DNA from: an uncultured Pelagibacteraceae bacterium
GTDB taxonomy: Bacteria; Pseudomonadota; Alphaproteobacteria; Pelagibacterales; Pelagibacteraceae
Assembly: GCA_902627935.1 (NCBI GenBank)
Contig: CACOLA010000002.1
Location: forward strand, 62,001 to 126,000
Length of the DNA: 64,000 nt
Direction of reading: 5' to 3'
Shown here: positions 39,964 through 49,691 of the stretch, piece after piece
Numbering within the stretch: the stretch's first letter is position 1
Layout: each line of letters starts with the position of its first letter
Position numbers and translations under genes: made by a program
The notes under the pieces: model-generated
Seen by the model: the letters and a program-made list of their open reading frames with translations, nothing else
Told to the model about the DNA's origin: nothing
Database searches by the model: none

Positions 39964-41118
39964 TTACTTTTTAAGTTTTTTATATTCTGAATAAGTAGAA
40001 AAACACATTTTTTCAACATTAAATTTATTAACTACATTTTTTCTTCCTTCAATACCAACTGTTTTTAATGTAGCATCATCTAAATTAAGTACTTTAAGAA
40101 TTTTTTCACACAAAGACTCTGGGCTCCCAGAATCAAATAAATATCCAGTTTTCCCATCAATTATTGTTTCTTTTGAGCCACCAATATTACTTGCTATAAT
40201 TATCTTTTCCATCGATTGAGCTTCTACTGCAACTCTTCCAAATGATTCTGGCTCAATTGACGAAGAAATTATTATGTCTGAGACTTTATATGCTAATGCC
40301 ATGTCACTACAATGGTCAATAAATTTAATTTGTTTAGTCATTCTATATTGCTCACTTAATCTAATTAGTTTTTTTTTATATAGATCTCTACCTTGATCAC
40401 TTCCTAAAATAACAGAATAAAAGGCTTCATAACCGAGTTGTTTGTTTACAAGGTTTATTGCTTCAATAAATAATTCTTGTCCCTTCCAATAAGTTAATCG
40501 CCCAGGTAACAAAATTATCTTTTTATTTTCCTCTATTTGCCAGCTTTTAAGTAATTTTTTCTCTTCCATTTCCGTCTTGGTTGTTGGATCAAAATAATCA
40601 ACATTTATGCCTCTAAAAATAACTAAAAGTTTTTTCTTCTTATTTAAGTAATTTGAATAATCTTCTGTTATTTTTGAAAAAATAAAATTTGAACCAGCTA
40701 TTATAAGATCTGACTTAACCATAATTGAATTATAAAACCTTTTTAATCCACTTTTAAAATTATAAGTTCCATGAAATGTTGTCACAAATTTTCTTCCTGT
40801 AAATTTTGCTGCAAAAAAACAAGACCATGCTGGTGCTCTACTTCTTGCATGGATAATATCAATATCATAAAAAAAAATGATAGATATAATCGCAATAGTG
40901 TTAAATAAAATAATTAGTGGATTTTTGCTTTGGACTGGTAATCTTATTAATTTAACTTTTTCTTTATCAATAAATTTAATTAATTCTCCGCCGCTTGTTA
41001 ATATGAATGATTTGCAGTCATTTTCTGGTAAATAGTGTGCTACGTCATAACAGCCTGTCTCGGCACCTCCATATCCTAGCTTTGGAATTACTTGCAGAAC
41101 TTTTAAATTAGATGACAT
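39964..41118 (-). CDS. Glycosyltransferase family 4 protein
   Basis: A 384-residue GT-B glycosyltransferase. It starts with VLQVIPKLGYGGAETGCYDVA and has the C-terminal donor-binding EPESFGRVAVEAQSMEK (the E-x7-E pattern). LLPGRLTYWKGQELFIEA marks the start of the second Rossmann domain. It probably transfers a sugar in lipopolysaccharide or other surface glycan; the exact step is unknown. A cytosolic or membrane-peripheral location is likely: one hydrophobic patch (about 68-84) could be a membrane anchor. The stop codon directly adjoins the thrS ATG. Confidence 0.9.
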   Translation of the reverse strand: MSSNLKVLQVIPKLGYGGAETGCYDVAHYLPENDCKSFILTSGGELIKFIDKEKVKLIRLPVQSKNPLIILFNTIAIISIIFFYDIDIIHARSRAPAWSCFFAAKFTGRKFVTTFHGTYNFKSGLKRFYNSIMVKSDLIIAGSNFIFSKITEDYSNYLNKKKKLLVIFRGINVDYFDPTTKTEMEEKKLLKSWQIEENKKIILLPGRLTYWKGQELFIEAINLVNKQLGYEAFYSVILGSDQGRDLYKKKLIRLSEQYRMTKQIKFIDHCSDMALAYKVSDIIISSSIEPESFGRVAVEAQSMEKIIIASNIGGSKETIIDGKTGYLFDSGSPESLCEKILKVLNLDDATLKTVGIEGRKNVVNKFNVEKMCFSTYSEYKKLKK

Positions 41119-41160
41119 CTGATATGATTATACATTAATAGGATTAACTATTAAACTCTT

Positions 41161-41904
41161 ATGATAAAATACAATTATTTAAAAATCTCAAAGTTAAAAA
41201 AAATTCGGTATTTAAAGAACAATCAAAAAGATAAACCCTATATTGTTTTTCTTCATGGATTTATGTCAGATCTAAATGGAAAAAAACCTTTGGCCTTTTT
41301 GAAGTTTGCAAATAATAATAAATTAGGTTTTTTAGCTTTAGAATACTCTGGACATGGAAAATCCTCAGGTAAATTTATTAATGGAAATATTAGTGTGTGG
41401 AGTAAAGAAACAACTTTTGTAATTAAAAAAATAATAGGAAAAAAAGATTTAATATTAATTGGGTCAAGTATGGGTGCTTGGATAGGATTAAACCAATTTA
41501 AAATATTTAAGAAAAGAATTAAGGGTTTTTTAGGAATTGGCTCAGCACCTGAATTCTTGGAGAATTTAATGTGGAAAAAATTCACAAAAAAAATAAAAAA
41601 AGAAGTTTTGTTAAAAGGTATTACAAATCTGAAACATGGGAAATATGTATACCCAATAACCCATCAAATAATAAAGGATGGTCGAAAAAATAGAATTTTA
41701 CACAAAAAAATTTCATATAGATTAAATGTAACGATGGTTCATGGTGAAAAAGATGAATCTGTTCCAACAAATTATTCAAAAAAAGTTTTACGCATGTTTA
41801 AGAACGCAAAAAAAAAATTAGTGATAGTCAAAAAAGGAGACCACAGTCTGTCATCAAATAAAGGGCTTAAAATTTTAACTAAAGAGCTAAAATTAATTAT
41901 TTAA
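41161..41904 (+). CDS. Alpha/beta hydrolase
   Basis: A 247-residue hydrolase-fold protein. The nucleophile elbow is LIGSSMGAW (GxSxG), the acid is in VHGEKDESVP and the His in VKKGDHSLS, so the triad is complete. HGFMSDLNGKKP forms the oxyanion region. It resembles BEM46/DUF-type esterases and thioesterases, but no substrate can be stated. It is divergent from the GT4 gene with a 42-base gap, and its stop shares TTAA with the gltB stop. Confidence 0.88.
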   Translation: MIKYNYLKISKLKKIRYLKNNQKDKPYIVFLHGFMSDLNGKKPLAFLKFANNNKLGFLALEYSGHGKSSGKFINGNISVWSKETTFVIKKIIGKKDLILIGSSMGAWIGLNQFKIFKKRIKGFLGIGSAPEFLENLMWKKFTKKIKKEVLLKGITNLKHGKYVYPITHQIIKDGRKNRILHKKISYRLNVTMVHGEKDESVPTNYSKKVLRMFKNAKKKLVIVKKGDHSLSSNKGLKILTKELKLII

Positions 41905-44900
41905 CTAACTTTTTTTACAACCTTTTTAAGAGTAATTGGATTCTGAAGTTTTTCTATCATCTCTTTTGGACATACTTGAACAAAACTATCTAGTTCTAAG
42001 TCAAAATTATCTATTATTGTCTTAGATAGTTTTGAATTTGTTTCTTGATAATGTTCAATTATCAATTTTTTAAGAAATGTTTTCCAATAATCTGTTTCTA
42101 CACCTTGCCAAATAACTGTCTCTGGATTTACTTTCTTTTCAAAATTTTTAGATTTATCATAAATAAAAGCCATACCTCCAGTCATACCTGCTGCAAAGTT
42201 ATCTCCAACTTTTCCTAAAATTACGATATTTCCTCCAGTCATATATTCACAACCGTTAGAGTCACATCCTTCAATTACTGACGTAGCACCAGAATTTCTT
42301 ACAGCAAATCTATCTCCTGCTTGTCCAGCTGCAAAAAGCTTGCCTGAAGTTGCTCCATAAAGAACAGTATTTCCAATAATCGTATTTTCACTAGAAATTA
42401 AATTGCTCTCATCCGAGAGCTTTATAGAAATTGTAGCTCCTGATAATCCTTTGCCCACATAATCGTTTGCGTCACCCATAAGCACTAATTTTAAACCTTT
42501 TGTAGAAAAAGCTCCAAAAGATTGGCCTGCAGAACCTCTAAAATTTAACGTTAAAAAATTTTCAGGTAACATTTCATATCCATATTTTTTATACAAATGA
42601 TGTGAAATTCTAGTCCCAACAGCTCTATTGGTATTTTTGATTAAATACTCTTGATCTAATTTTTTTGAATTGTCTAAAGCAGTTTCTATATCTGGCCAAA
42701 TTTTTTGATCTAAAGTATCTGGAACTTTATTTATTTCTGGATTCTCACAGTAACGCTTTTTATCCCCTGGATCAGCTTGCACAAACAACGGATTTAAATC
42801 AAGATCATCAAGATTTGGGGAAGCTTTGTTTACTTGCATTAATAAATCTGTACGACCAATAATATCATTTAGTGACCTAAAACCTATTTTAGCCAAAATT
42901 TCTCTTACCTCTGAAGCTATAAACGTAAATAAATTCACAATCTTATCTGGTGTTCCACTAAATTTTTCTCTCAGCTTTTCATCTTGGGTACATACTCCTA
43001 CTGGACATGTATTAGAATGACATTGTCTAACCATTATACATCCCATAGCTACTAAAGCAGTTGTAGCAACTCCATATTCTTCAGCTCCCATCATTGCAGC
43101 TATTACAACGTCTCTACCCGTTTTAATTCCACCGTCTGTTCTTAGAGTGACTTTATGTCTTAAATTATTTAATGTTAAAACCTGATTGGCTTCAGTTAAA
43201 CCCATCTCCCAAGGTATTCCAACATATTTGACACTTGTTTGAGGAGTTGCACCTGTTCCTCCATTATGGCCTGAAATTAAAATGATATCAGCTTTTGCTT
43301 TAGCTACACCAGCAGCTATAGTTCCAATTCCTGATGATGCAACTAACTTAACTCCAACTCTTGCATTTGGATTTGTCTGCTTTAAATCATAAATTAGTTG
43401 AGCCAGGTCCTCTATAGAGTAAATATCGTGATGTGGTGGTGGAGAAATTAATGTAACTCCTGGTGTAGAATGTCTTAGTTTTGCAATTTCCTTTGTTACT
43501 TTAAAACCAGGTAACTGACCACCTTCTCCAGGCTTAGCACCTTGAGCCATTTTAATTTCTATTTCATTACAATTATTTAAGTAATTTACAGTCACACCAA
43601 ATCTTGCTGATGCAATTTGTTTAACTCTAGAATTTGCACTATCGCCACTATCCATTACCTTAAATCTTTCTGCATCTTCTCCACCCTCACCACTACAAGA
43701 AGCTCCTTTGATTCTATTCATTCCGATAGCTAGTGTTTCATGTGCTTCCTTAGATAAAGCGCCATGAGACATACTTCCGCTACCAAATCTTTTTAATATT
43801 TTTTCTATTGGTTCAACCTCAGATATATTTATTGATGAACCTAGTTTCTTTTTTCTAAAATCTACTAGATCTCTCAAATTAATTGGAGGTAAATTGTAAA
43901 TACCTTCTGCATATTTCTTATAAGCCTCATATGAATTTGAACCTACAGCACTTTGTAATAAATGAATAAGCTTTCCTTGATATTGGTGTGTTTCTCCATT
44001 TTTCCTATATCTATAAATACCTCCGATTGGCAGCACTGTTTCTGTACTTTCAAATGCTTCTTTATGAATTTCTCTTATTTTTTTTTCAATTCCAACTAAA
44101 CCAATACCTGAAATTTTTGACGTAACTCCAGGAAAATAATCATCTACAACTGTTCTGCTTAATCCTACAGTTTCAAAATTGCATCCACCTCTATAAGAGC
44201 TTAAAACGGAAATCCCCATTTTCGACATTATCTTTAACAAACCGGCATTTACTGAATTTATGTATCTTTGTACACATTCATCAAAACTAAATTGACCGAA
44301 AAGTTTTTTTTCATATCTCTGATATAAGCTATCGAAAGCTAGATATGGATTAACTGTTGTTGCCCCAACTCCAATTAATGTTGCAAATGAATGAGTATCT
44401 ATAGCTTCACCTGATTGAACATTAATAGAAACATAGCCTCTTAATTTTTTTTGTATTAAAAATGTGTTTATGGCACCAACACACAATAACATTGGCATTG
44501 GTAATCTTTCAGAAGAGAGATTTTTGTCACTTAAAATTAATTGCGTTACACCTTGTCTCACAGCAATTTCAGACTCTTTTTGTATCCTTTTAATAGAATC
44601 TGCCAAATTGTCATTTTGTGAAAATGAACAATCTAAAGTTTCTGAATTTTTACCAAAAAAATTAATGAACTTATTAAATTGTGAATTCGATAAAATAGGA
44701 CTGTTTAAAACATAAATATTCTCTTTAGTTAAAGTGTCGAAATCAAGAATATTACCTAAATTTCCAAATCTGGTTTTTAAACTCATTACTTTATTTTCTC
44801 TTAATGAGTCAATTGGAGGATTGGTTACTTGGCTAAAATTTTGTCTAAAAAAATGGTAAAGTGGTCTATACTTATCAGATAACACCGCTAGAGGAGTATC

Positions 44901-46406
44901 ATCACCCATTGAACCAGTTGCCTCTTTTGCGTCTTCTGCCATTGGATGTAAAATAAGTTCTAGATCTTCTAAACTTATTCCGAAAGTATATTGTCTTCTC
45001 CTTAAGTTTTCGCCATCAAAATTATTTTTTTCATTAGAAATTAATAATTTTTCGTCTAAATTTATTATTTGAGAATTAAAATGTTTAAATTCTTTAGCTA
45101 GATAATCCTTTATTTGAGTATTAGAAAAGACTTTACCTTTTTCAATTCTCACTCCAATAATTTCACCAGGACCCAATCTTCCCTTAGTTAAAATTTTTTT
45201 TTCATTTAAATCAATCATGCCTGTTTCTGAACCTGCAAAGATCATTTTGTCTTTTGTAATTGCATATCTCAATGGTCTAAGCCCGTTTCTATCATTTGCC
45301 GCTATGACCCATTCATTGTCTGTGGCTGCGATAGCAGCAGGTCCATCCCATGGTTCCATTGTGCTATTTAAAAAATTGAACAGTTGTTGATGGCTTTTTG
45401 ATAATGTCTTATTTTTTTTTGACCATGCATCAGGTACTAGCATCAATTTAGCTAATGGTGCCGATTGGCCTGATTTGTTCAATAATTCAAATACGTTATC
45501 TAATGCGGCAGAGTCGGAAACTCCTTTTTGAATTACTGGTTTTAAATTTTCAATATTGTCAAAAAGTGGACTGCTCATTTCTTGTTCATGTACTTTCATC
45601 CAGTTTTTATTTCCCTTGTAAGTATTTATTTCACCATTGTGTGCTATGGCTCTAAATGGTTGAGCTAAGCTCCAGCTTGGCGCAGTATTTGTTGAAAATC
45701 TTTGATGAAATATTGCATACCTTGAAACAAATCTTGAATCTTTTAAATCTAGATAAAAGTCTGATATTGCTTCAGCTAAATATAGGCCTTTATAAATTAT
45801 GGATTTTGAACTTATTGAACAAATGTAAAAATTATTCAGTGAGGCATCAAAAGCTTTATTTTCAATTCTCTTCCTTGTTTCATAAATTTTTCTTTCTAAG
45901 TTTTTATCTAATAAATTTGGATTATTAGATTTAAAAAGTACCTGTATGATTTCTGGCATAGTTTGAAGAGCTTTTTCTCCTAACACTTTTGGATTTACTG
46001 GGACTTGTCGCCAACCATATATACTAAAATTATTCTTGGTTAGTTCGCTTTCAACTATAGTTTTGCAACTCTCTTGTGCTGAATAGTCATTTCTGGGTAA
46101 AAAAATCATACCTACACAGATTTCGGAGTTTTCATAATCATGTCCAGTAACTTGTATTTTTTCAATGAAAAAATCCTTTGGAATTTCAACATGGATCCCA
46201 GCTCCATCACCTGTTTTTCCATCTGCATCAACTGCACCCCTGTGCCAAACAGCTTTTAAAGCTTCAATTCCATACTCAACTATAGCTCTAGATTTTTTTC
46301 CTTCTGTAGATGCGATTAAGCCCACTCCACAAGCATCATGTTCCATCTCTTTTGTATAAACATGATTTTTTATAAGCAACTCTAAGTTTTTTTTATAGTT
46401 TTTCAT
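41901..46406 (-). CDS. gltB: Glutamate synthase large subunit
   Basis: Makes glutamate from glutamine and 2-oxoglutarate (GOGAT). The 1501-residue protein has an N-terminal class II glutaminase domain that must be processed to expose Cys26 in HDACGVGLIAS. Then come the central and FMN-binding synthase domains, with a [3Fe-4S] Cys set visible as CIMVRQCHSNTCPVGVCTQ. A C-terminal GXGXG beta-helix follows, with repeats such as GNTVLYGATSGKLFAAGQAG. The length is normal. gltD overlaps by one base, completing the complex. This is the ammonia-assimilating route after glutamine synthetase. Confidence 0.97.
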   Translation of the reverse strand: MKNYKKNLELLIKNHVYTKEMEHDACGVGLIASTEGKKSRAIVEYGIEALKAVWHRGAVDADGKTGDGAGIHVEIPKDFFIEKIQVTGHDYENSEICVGMIFLPRNDYSAQESCKTIVESELTKNNFSIYGWRQVPVNPKVLGEKALQTMPEIIQVLFKSNNPNLLDKNLERKIYETRKRIENKAFDASLNNFYICSISSKSIIYKGLYLAEAISDFYLDLKDSRFVSRYAIFHQRFSTNTAPSWSLAQPFRAIAHNGEINTYKGNKNWMKVHEQEMSSPLFDNIENLKPVIQKGVSDSAALDNVFELLNKSGQSAPLAKLMLVPDAWSKKNKTLSKSHQQLFNFLNSTMEPWDGPAAIAATDNEWVIAANDRNGLRPLRYAITKDKMIFAGSETGMIDLNEKKILTKGRLGPGEIIGVRIEKGKVFSNTQIKDYLAKEFKHFNSQIINLDEKLLISNEKNNFDGENLRRRQYTFGISLEDLELILHPMAEDAKEATGSMGDDTPLAVLSDKYRPLYHFFRQNFSQVTNPPIDSLRENKVMSLKTRFGNLGNILDFDTLTKENIYVLNSPILSNSQFNKFINFFGKNSETLDCSFSQNDNLADSIKRIQKESEIAVRQGVTQLILSDKNLSSERLPMPMLLCVGAINTFLIQKKLRGYVSINVQSGEAIDTHSFATLIGVGATTVNPYLAFDSLYQRYEKKLFGQFSFDECVQRYINSVNAGLLKIMSKMGISVLSSYRGGCNFETVGLSRTVVDDYFPGVTSKISGIGLVGIEKKIREIHKEAFESTETVLPIGGIYRYRKNGETHQYQGKLIHLLQSAVGSNSYEAYKKYAEGIYNLPPINLRDLVDFRKKKLGSSINISEVEPIEKILKRFGSGSMSHGALSKEAHETLAIGMNRIKGASCSGEGGEDAERFKVMDSGDSANSRVKQIASARFGVTVNYLNNCNEIEIKMAQGAKPGEGGQLPGFKVTKEIAKLRHSTPGVTLISPPPHHDIYSIEDLAQLIYDLKQTNPNARVGVKLVASSGIGTIAAGVAKAKADIILISGHNGGTGATPQTSVKYVGIPWEMGLTEANQVLTLNNLRHKVTLRTDGGIKTGRDVVIAAMMGAEEYGVATTALVAMGCIMVRQCHSNTCPVGVCTQDEKLREKFSGTPDKIVNLFTFIASEVREILAKIGFRSLNDIIGRTDLLMQVNKASPNLDDLDLNPLFVQADPGDKKRYCENPEINKVPDTLDQKIWPDIETALDNSKKLDQEYLIKNTNRAVGTRISHHLYKKYGYEMLPENFLTLNFRGSAGQSFGAFSTKGLKLVLMGDANDYVGKGLSGATISIKLSDESNLISSENTIIGNTVLYGATSGKLFAAGQAGDRFAVRNSGATSVIEGCDSNGCEYMTGGNIVILGKVGDNFAAGMTGGMAFIYDKSKNFEKKVNPETVIWQGVETDYWKTFLKKLIIEHYQETNSKLSKTIIDNFDLELDSFVQVCPKEMIEKLQNPITLKKVVKKVS

Positions 46407-47845
46407 TATGCTACTTTTGTCTTTTTTAATTCCATATTCTCTAAATACGTTTTCATAGAAGAGGCTGCATCTCTCCCATCTTTAATTGCCCATACTACTA
46501 ATGAAGCTCCTCTGACAATGTCTCCTGCAGCAAAAACTCCCTTTAGATTTGTTTCCATCGTATCAAAGTCAGTTTTGATTGTTCCCCATTTTGTTACTTG
46601 TAATTCTTGTGCATCAAATAATAATGGTAAATTTTCTGGATCAAATCCAAGAGCTTTGATTACCATGTCAGCTTTTACTTCAAATTCAGAACCCTCTTTT
46701 ATTTCTGGTTTTCGTCTTCCTGTCTCATCTGGTTCACCTAATTCAATTCGATTAACAACTAAATTTTCAACCTTGTTTTTTCCTTTAAATTCTTTTGGAC
46801 TTGAAAGCCAAACAAACTTGACACCTTCTTCTTCTGCATTTGCAACTTCTCTAGCAGATCCAGGCATGTTCTCTTTGTCTCGTCTATATAAACATTTAAC
46901 AGATTTTGCTTTTTGTCTTACGGAAGTTCTTACACAATCCATAGCTGTGTCACCACCACCTATTACAACGACATCTTTTCCCTCAGCATTCAAAGTTCCT
47001 CTATCAAATAACTCTACTTTATCACCTAAACCTTTTTTATTTGATGCTGTCAAAAATTCCATTGCTGGAAATATATTACCTAAATCATTACCAGGTAGTT
47101 CAATTTCTCTTGGTTTATATACGCCAGTAGCGATTAAAATTGCATCGTGTTTTTTTCGTAATTGTTCTAAGGTTGCATCTTTACCAACTTCAAAATTTTG
47201 AACAAATTTTATACCACCATCTTTTAGCAACTTTGTTCTTCTCTCAACTACATGTTTTTCAAGTTTGAAATTGGGAATACCATAAATCAATAATCCACCT
47301 GCACGATCATATCTGTCATAAACAGTAATTTTATATCCATTTTTTCTTAACTGTTCAGCAGCTGCTAAACCTGCGGGACCAGCACCAATAATTCCAACAC
47401 TTTGTTCTTTCTCATATTTCAAAGAAATGGGTTTAACCCAGCCCTGTTCCCACGCTGTATCATTGATATATTTCTCAACTGAACCAATAGTTACTGTTCC
47501 ATGACCTGATTGCTCAATTACACAGTTACCTTCACACAATCTATCCTGAGGACAAATTCTTCCACACACCTCTGGCATATTGTTAGTGCTTTGAGACAAT
47601 TCATAAGCCTCTTTTAATCTCCCTTCAGCAGTAAGTTTTAACCAATCTGGTATATTATTGCTTAAAGGACAATGTACTTGACAGAATGGAACTCCGCATT
47701 GAGAACATCTGCTCGACTGTTCTTCGGCTTTTTTCTTTACGAAATCGTCGTAGATCTCATTAAAATCTTTTTTTCTACTGTCAGTCTCCCTTTTAGGTGG
47801 AGTTTGCTGACCTATTTTAACAAACTTTAACATTTTATCAGTCAT
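46406..47845 (-). CDS. gltD: Glutamate synthase small subunit
   Basis: A 479-residue NADPH-oxidising flavoprotein that feeds electrons to GltB. N-terminal Cys motifs for two [4Fe-4S] clusters are seen in SRCSQCGVPFCQVHCP and CGRICPQDRLCEGNC. The FAD site is IGAGPAGLAAAEQLR and the NADPH site VIGGGDTAMDCVR. The promoter may include a TATAAT at 47868-47873 upstream, without a clear -35. The gene order gltD-gltB is as usual for the pair. Confidence 0.96.
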   Translation of the reverse strand: MTDKMLKFVKIGQQTPPKRETDSRKKDFNEIYDDFVKKKAEEQSSRCSQCGVPFCQVHCPLSNNIPDWLKLTAEGRLKEAYELSQSTNNMPEVCGRICPQDRLCEGNCVIEQSGHGTVTIGSVEKYINDTAWEQGWVKPISLKYEKEQSVGIIGAGPAGLAAAEQLRKNGYKITVYDRYDRAGGLLIYGIPNFKLEKHVVERRTKLLKDGGIKFVQNFEVGKDATLEQLRKKHDAILIATGVYKPREIELPGNDLGNIFPAMEFLTASNKKGLGDKVELFDRGTLNAEGKDVVVIGGGDTAMDCVRTSVRQKAKSVKCLYRRDKENMPGSAREVANAEEEGVKFVWLSSPKEFKGKNKVENLVVNRIELGEPDETGRRKPEIKEGSEFEVKADMVIKALGFDPENLPLLFDAQELQVTKWGTIKTDFDTMETNLKGVFAAGDIVRGASLVVWAIKDGRDAASSMKTYLENMELKKTKVA

Positions 47846-48028
47846 AGAATCTTTAAATTTTGGGCAAATTATACATTGTTTTTGCTAATAAAAGTATTAT
47901 TTAGGTCAGTAATTATGACTTATAATTGTCTTTATTTAGCTTAAAATATAAAAAATTTATTATTTGCATAGCTATTATGATTAAATCGAATTGTTTAAAA
48001 TCATTATTTTTTAAGTTACGACGTCTGC

Positions 48029-48796
48029 ATGCTTCAAAATTTTTTAGAAATCATAATTCTCTCTGCAGTCCAAGGAATTTCAGAATTTTTACCCATTAGT
48101 TCATCTGCACATCTAATTTTAGTATCAAATTTTTTTAATTTTAGCTTAAGTTCTTTGTTCATTGATATAGGTCTGCATTTAGGCTCATTATTTGCAATAA
48201 TCTATTACTTCAGAAAAGATTTAATAAATTTAAGAAATAATCAAAAACTTTTAGGTTTAATCTTAGTTGGTTCTATTCCTCTTATAATTTTTGGATATTT
48301 AATATATTCTACAGAGACAATTAATCTTGTAAGAAATATAGAAATTATTGCATGGACAACTCTACTTTTTGGTATAGTTCTATATTTTTCAGATAAAAGA
48401 GAAACCAATCGTAATATATCAACCAACTTAAACATAAAATCAATTTTGTTTATAGGACTTTTTCAAATTTTAGCTCTCGTGCCTGGCGTAAGTAGGGCAG
48501 GAATAACTTTAACGGCAGCTCGATTTTTAAAATTTAATAGAGTAGACTCAAGTAAAATTGCTTTTTTATTATCTGTACCTGCTTTAGCTGGTGCAAGTTT
48601 TTTAGGTCTAAAGGACGCTATACAACAATCTGAAGAATTAAACTATCTTCTTTTAATTTCAATTACTTTGTCTTTTATTTTTTCATTTATCACAGTTAAA
48701 TATTTTATAAAATATGTTAGTAATTTTTCTTTAACTGCATTTGTAATTTATAGAATTTTTGTTGGTTTTATCTTGCTCTCAATAATTTATTATTAA
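48029..48796 (+). CDS. uppP: Undecaprenyl-diphosphatase
   Basis: Dephosphorylates undecaprenyl diphosphate to recycle the lipid carrier of cell-wall and glycan synthesis. The 255-residue membrane protein has about seven to eight helices. The two conserved motifs are present: GISEFLPISSSAHLIL near the N-terminus and LVPGVSRAGITLTAARFL near residue 150. It is divergent from gltD (183-base gap) and its stop shares TTAA with the EamA gene. Confidence 0.95.
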   Translation: MLQNFLEIIILSAVQGISEFLPISSSAHLILVSNFFNFSLSSLFIDIGLHLGSLFAIIYYFRKDLINLRNNQKLLGLILVGSIPLIIFGYLIYSTETINLVRNIEIIAWTTLLFGIVLYFSDKRETNRNISTNLNIKSILFIGLFQILALVPGVSRAGITLTAARFLKFNRVDSSKIAFLLSVPALAGASFLGLKDAIQQSEELNYLLLISITLSFIFSFITVKYFIKYVSNFSLTAFVIYRIFVGFILLSIIYY

Positions 48797-49683
48797 TTCA
48801 ATTTTTTTATTGTAGGTAGTAATTGAGATGTCAATACGCCACTTAATATAAACACACATCCTAATATATTATTAAAGTCTAAAATTTGACTTAATAAAAA
48901 CCAAGCTGCAATAGTTGCGAAAACACCCTCCAGAGAAAAAATTATAGCTGCTGGTGCGGGTGTAATGTTTTTTTGAGCATAAATTTGTAAAACAAATGCA
49001 AAACCTCCTGATAAAATTCCAGCATAAAGAATTGAGTCTATCTCATTGAGAATATTTTTAATTACAAACTCTTCATAAATTAATCCAATGATAAAAGAAA
49101 ATAAAGCTACTAGAAATGTTTGAACAGCACCTAGTGTTAATGGTAAGTTATATGTTTTTACAATCATTCCAGTAAATATAATGTGGGTGCTCCAGAATAA
49201 TGCTCCAAGAATAACTAATGTATCTCCAAGTCTTACTGTAGCATCATAAAAATTTGTTAAAAAGTATCCGCCTATTAAACATAAAATCACTGACGGCCAT
49301 ACACTCCAATGTAATGTATCTCTTTTAAAAATAAAAATTATTATTGGCACCATCGGTACATAGAAAATTGTGAAGAAAGCTGCGTTTGCTACATCGGTAT
49401 AAAGTAAAGCTACTTGTTGTAATGCTGAGCCTAAAAAAAGAGACAACCCGATTAAAAAAGATAAAATAACAAAACTTCTATGACCAATTTTAAATTCAAA
49501 TTTAAATTTTTTCTTTTCAAAAAATAATGCTAATGGGAGTATTGCTAAGAAACCTACAAAAAATCTCACAGCATTAAACGTAAATGGACCTATGTCATCC
49601 ATGCCAGTATCTTGAGCAATGAATGTAGTTCCCCAAATAAATGTACACAGCAAAGCACTTAACAATGAAACACTTTTAGACAT
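48793..49683 (-). CDS. EamA-family (DMT) transporter
   Basis: A 296-residue inner-membrane protein with ten hydrophobic helices and two EamA repeats. The first starts at WGTTFIAQDTG and the second near LVILGALFWSTHIIF; the C-terminal repeat has ITPAPAAIIFSLEGVFATIAAW. Members usually export amino acids, nucleosides or metabolites; the substrate is unknown. It lies 8 bases downstream of aceF on the same strand. Confidence 0.88.
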   Translation of the reverse strand: MSKSVSLLSALLCTFIWGTTFIAQDTGMDDIGPFTFNAVRFFVGFLAILPLALFFEKKKFKFEFKIGHRSFVILSFLIGLSLFLGSALQQVALLYTDVANAAFFTIFYVPMVPIIIFIFKRDTLHWSVWPSVILCLIGGYFLTNFYDATVRLGDTLVILGALFWSTHIIFTGMIVKTYNLPLTLGAVQTFLVALFSFIIGLIYEEFVIKNILNEIDSILYAGILSGGFAFVLQIYAQKNITPAPAAIIFSLEGVFATIAAWFLLSQILDFNNILGCVFILSGVLTSQLLPTIKKLN

Positions 49684-49691
49684 AATTTCAA

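Noticed and set aside
47846-48028. Possible small gene or nitrogen-responsive riboswitch upstream of gltD/uppP
   Set aside because: Only TATAAT-like elements on both strands and a weak GTCA/TGAC repeat; no riboswitch core or convincing frame.
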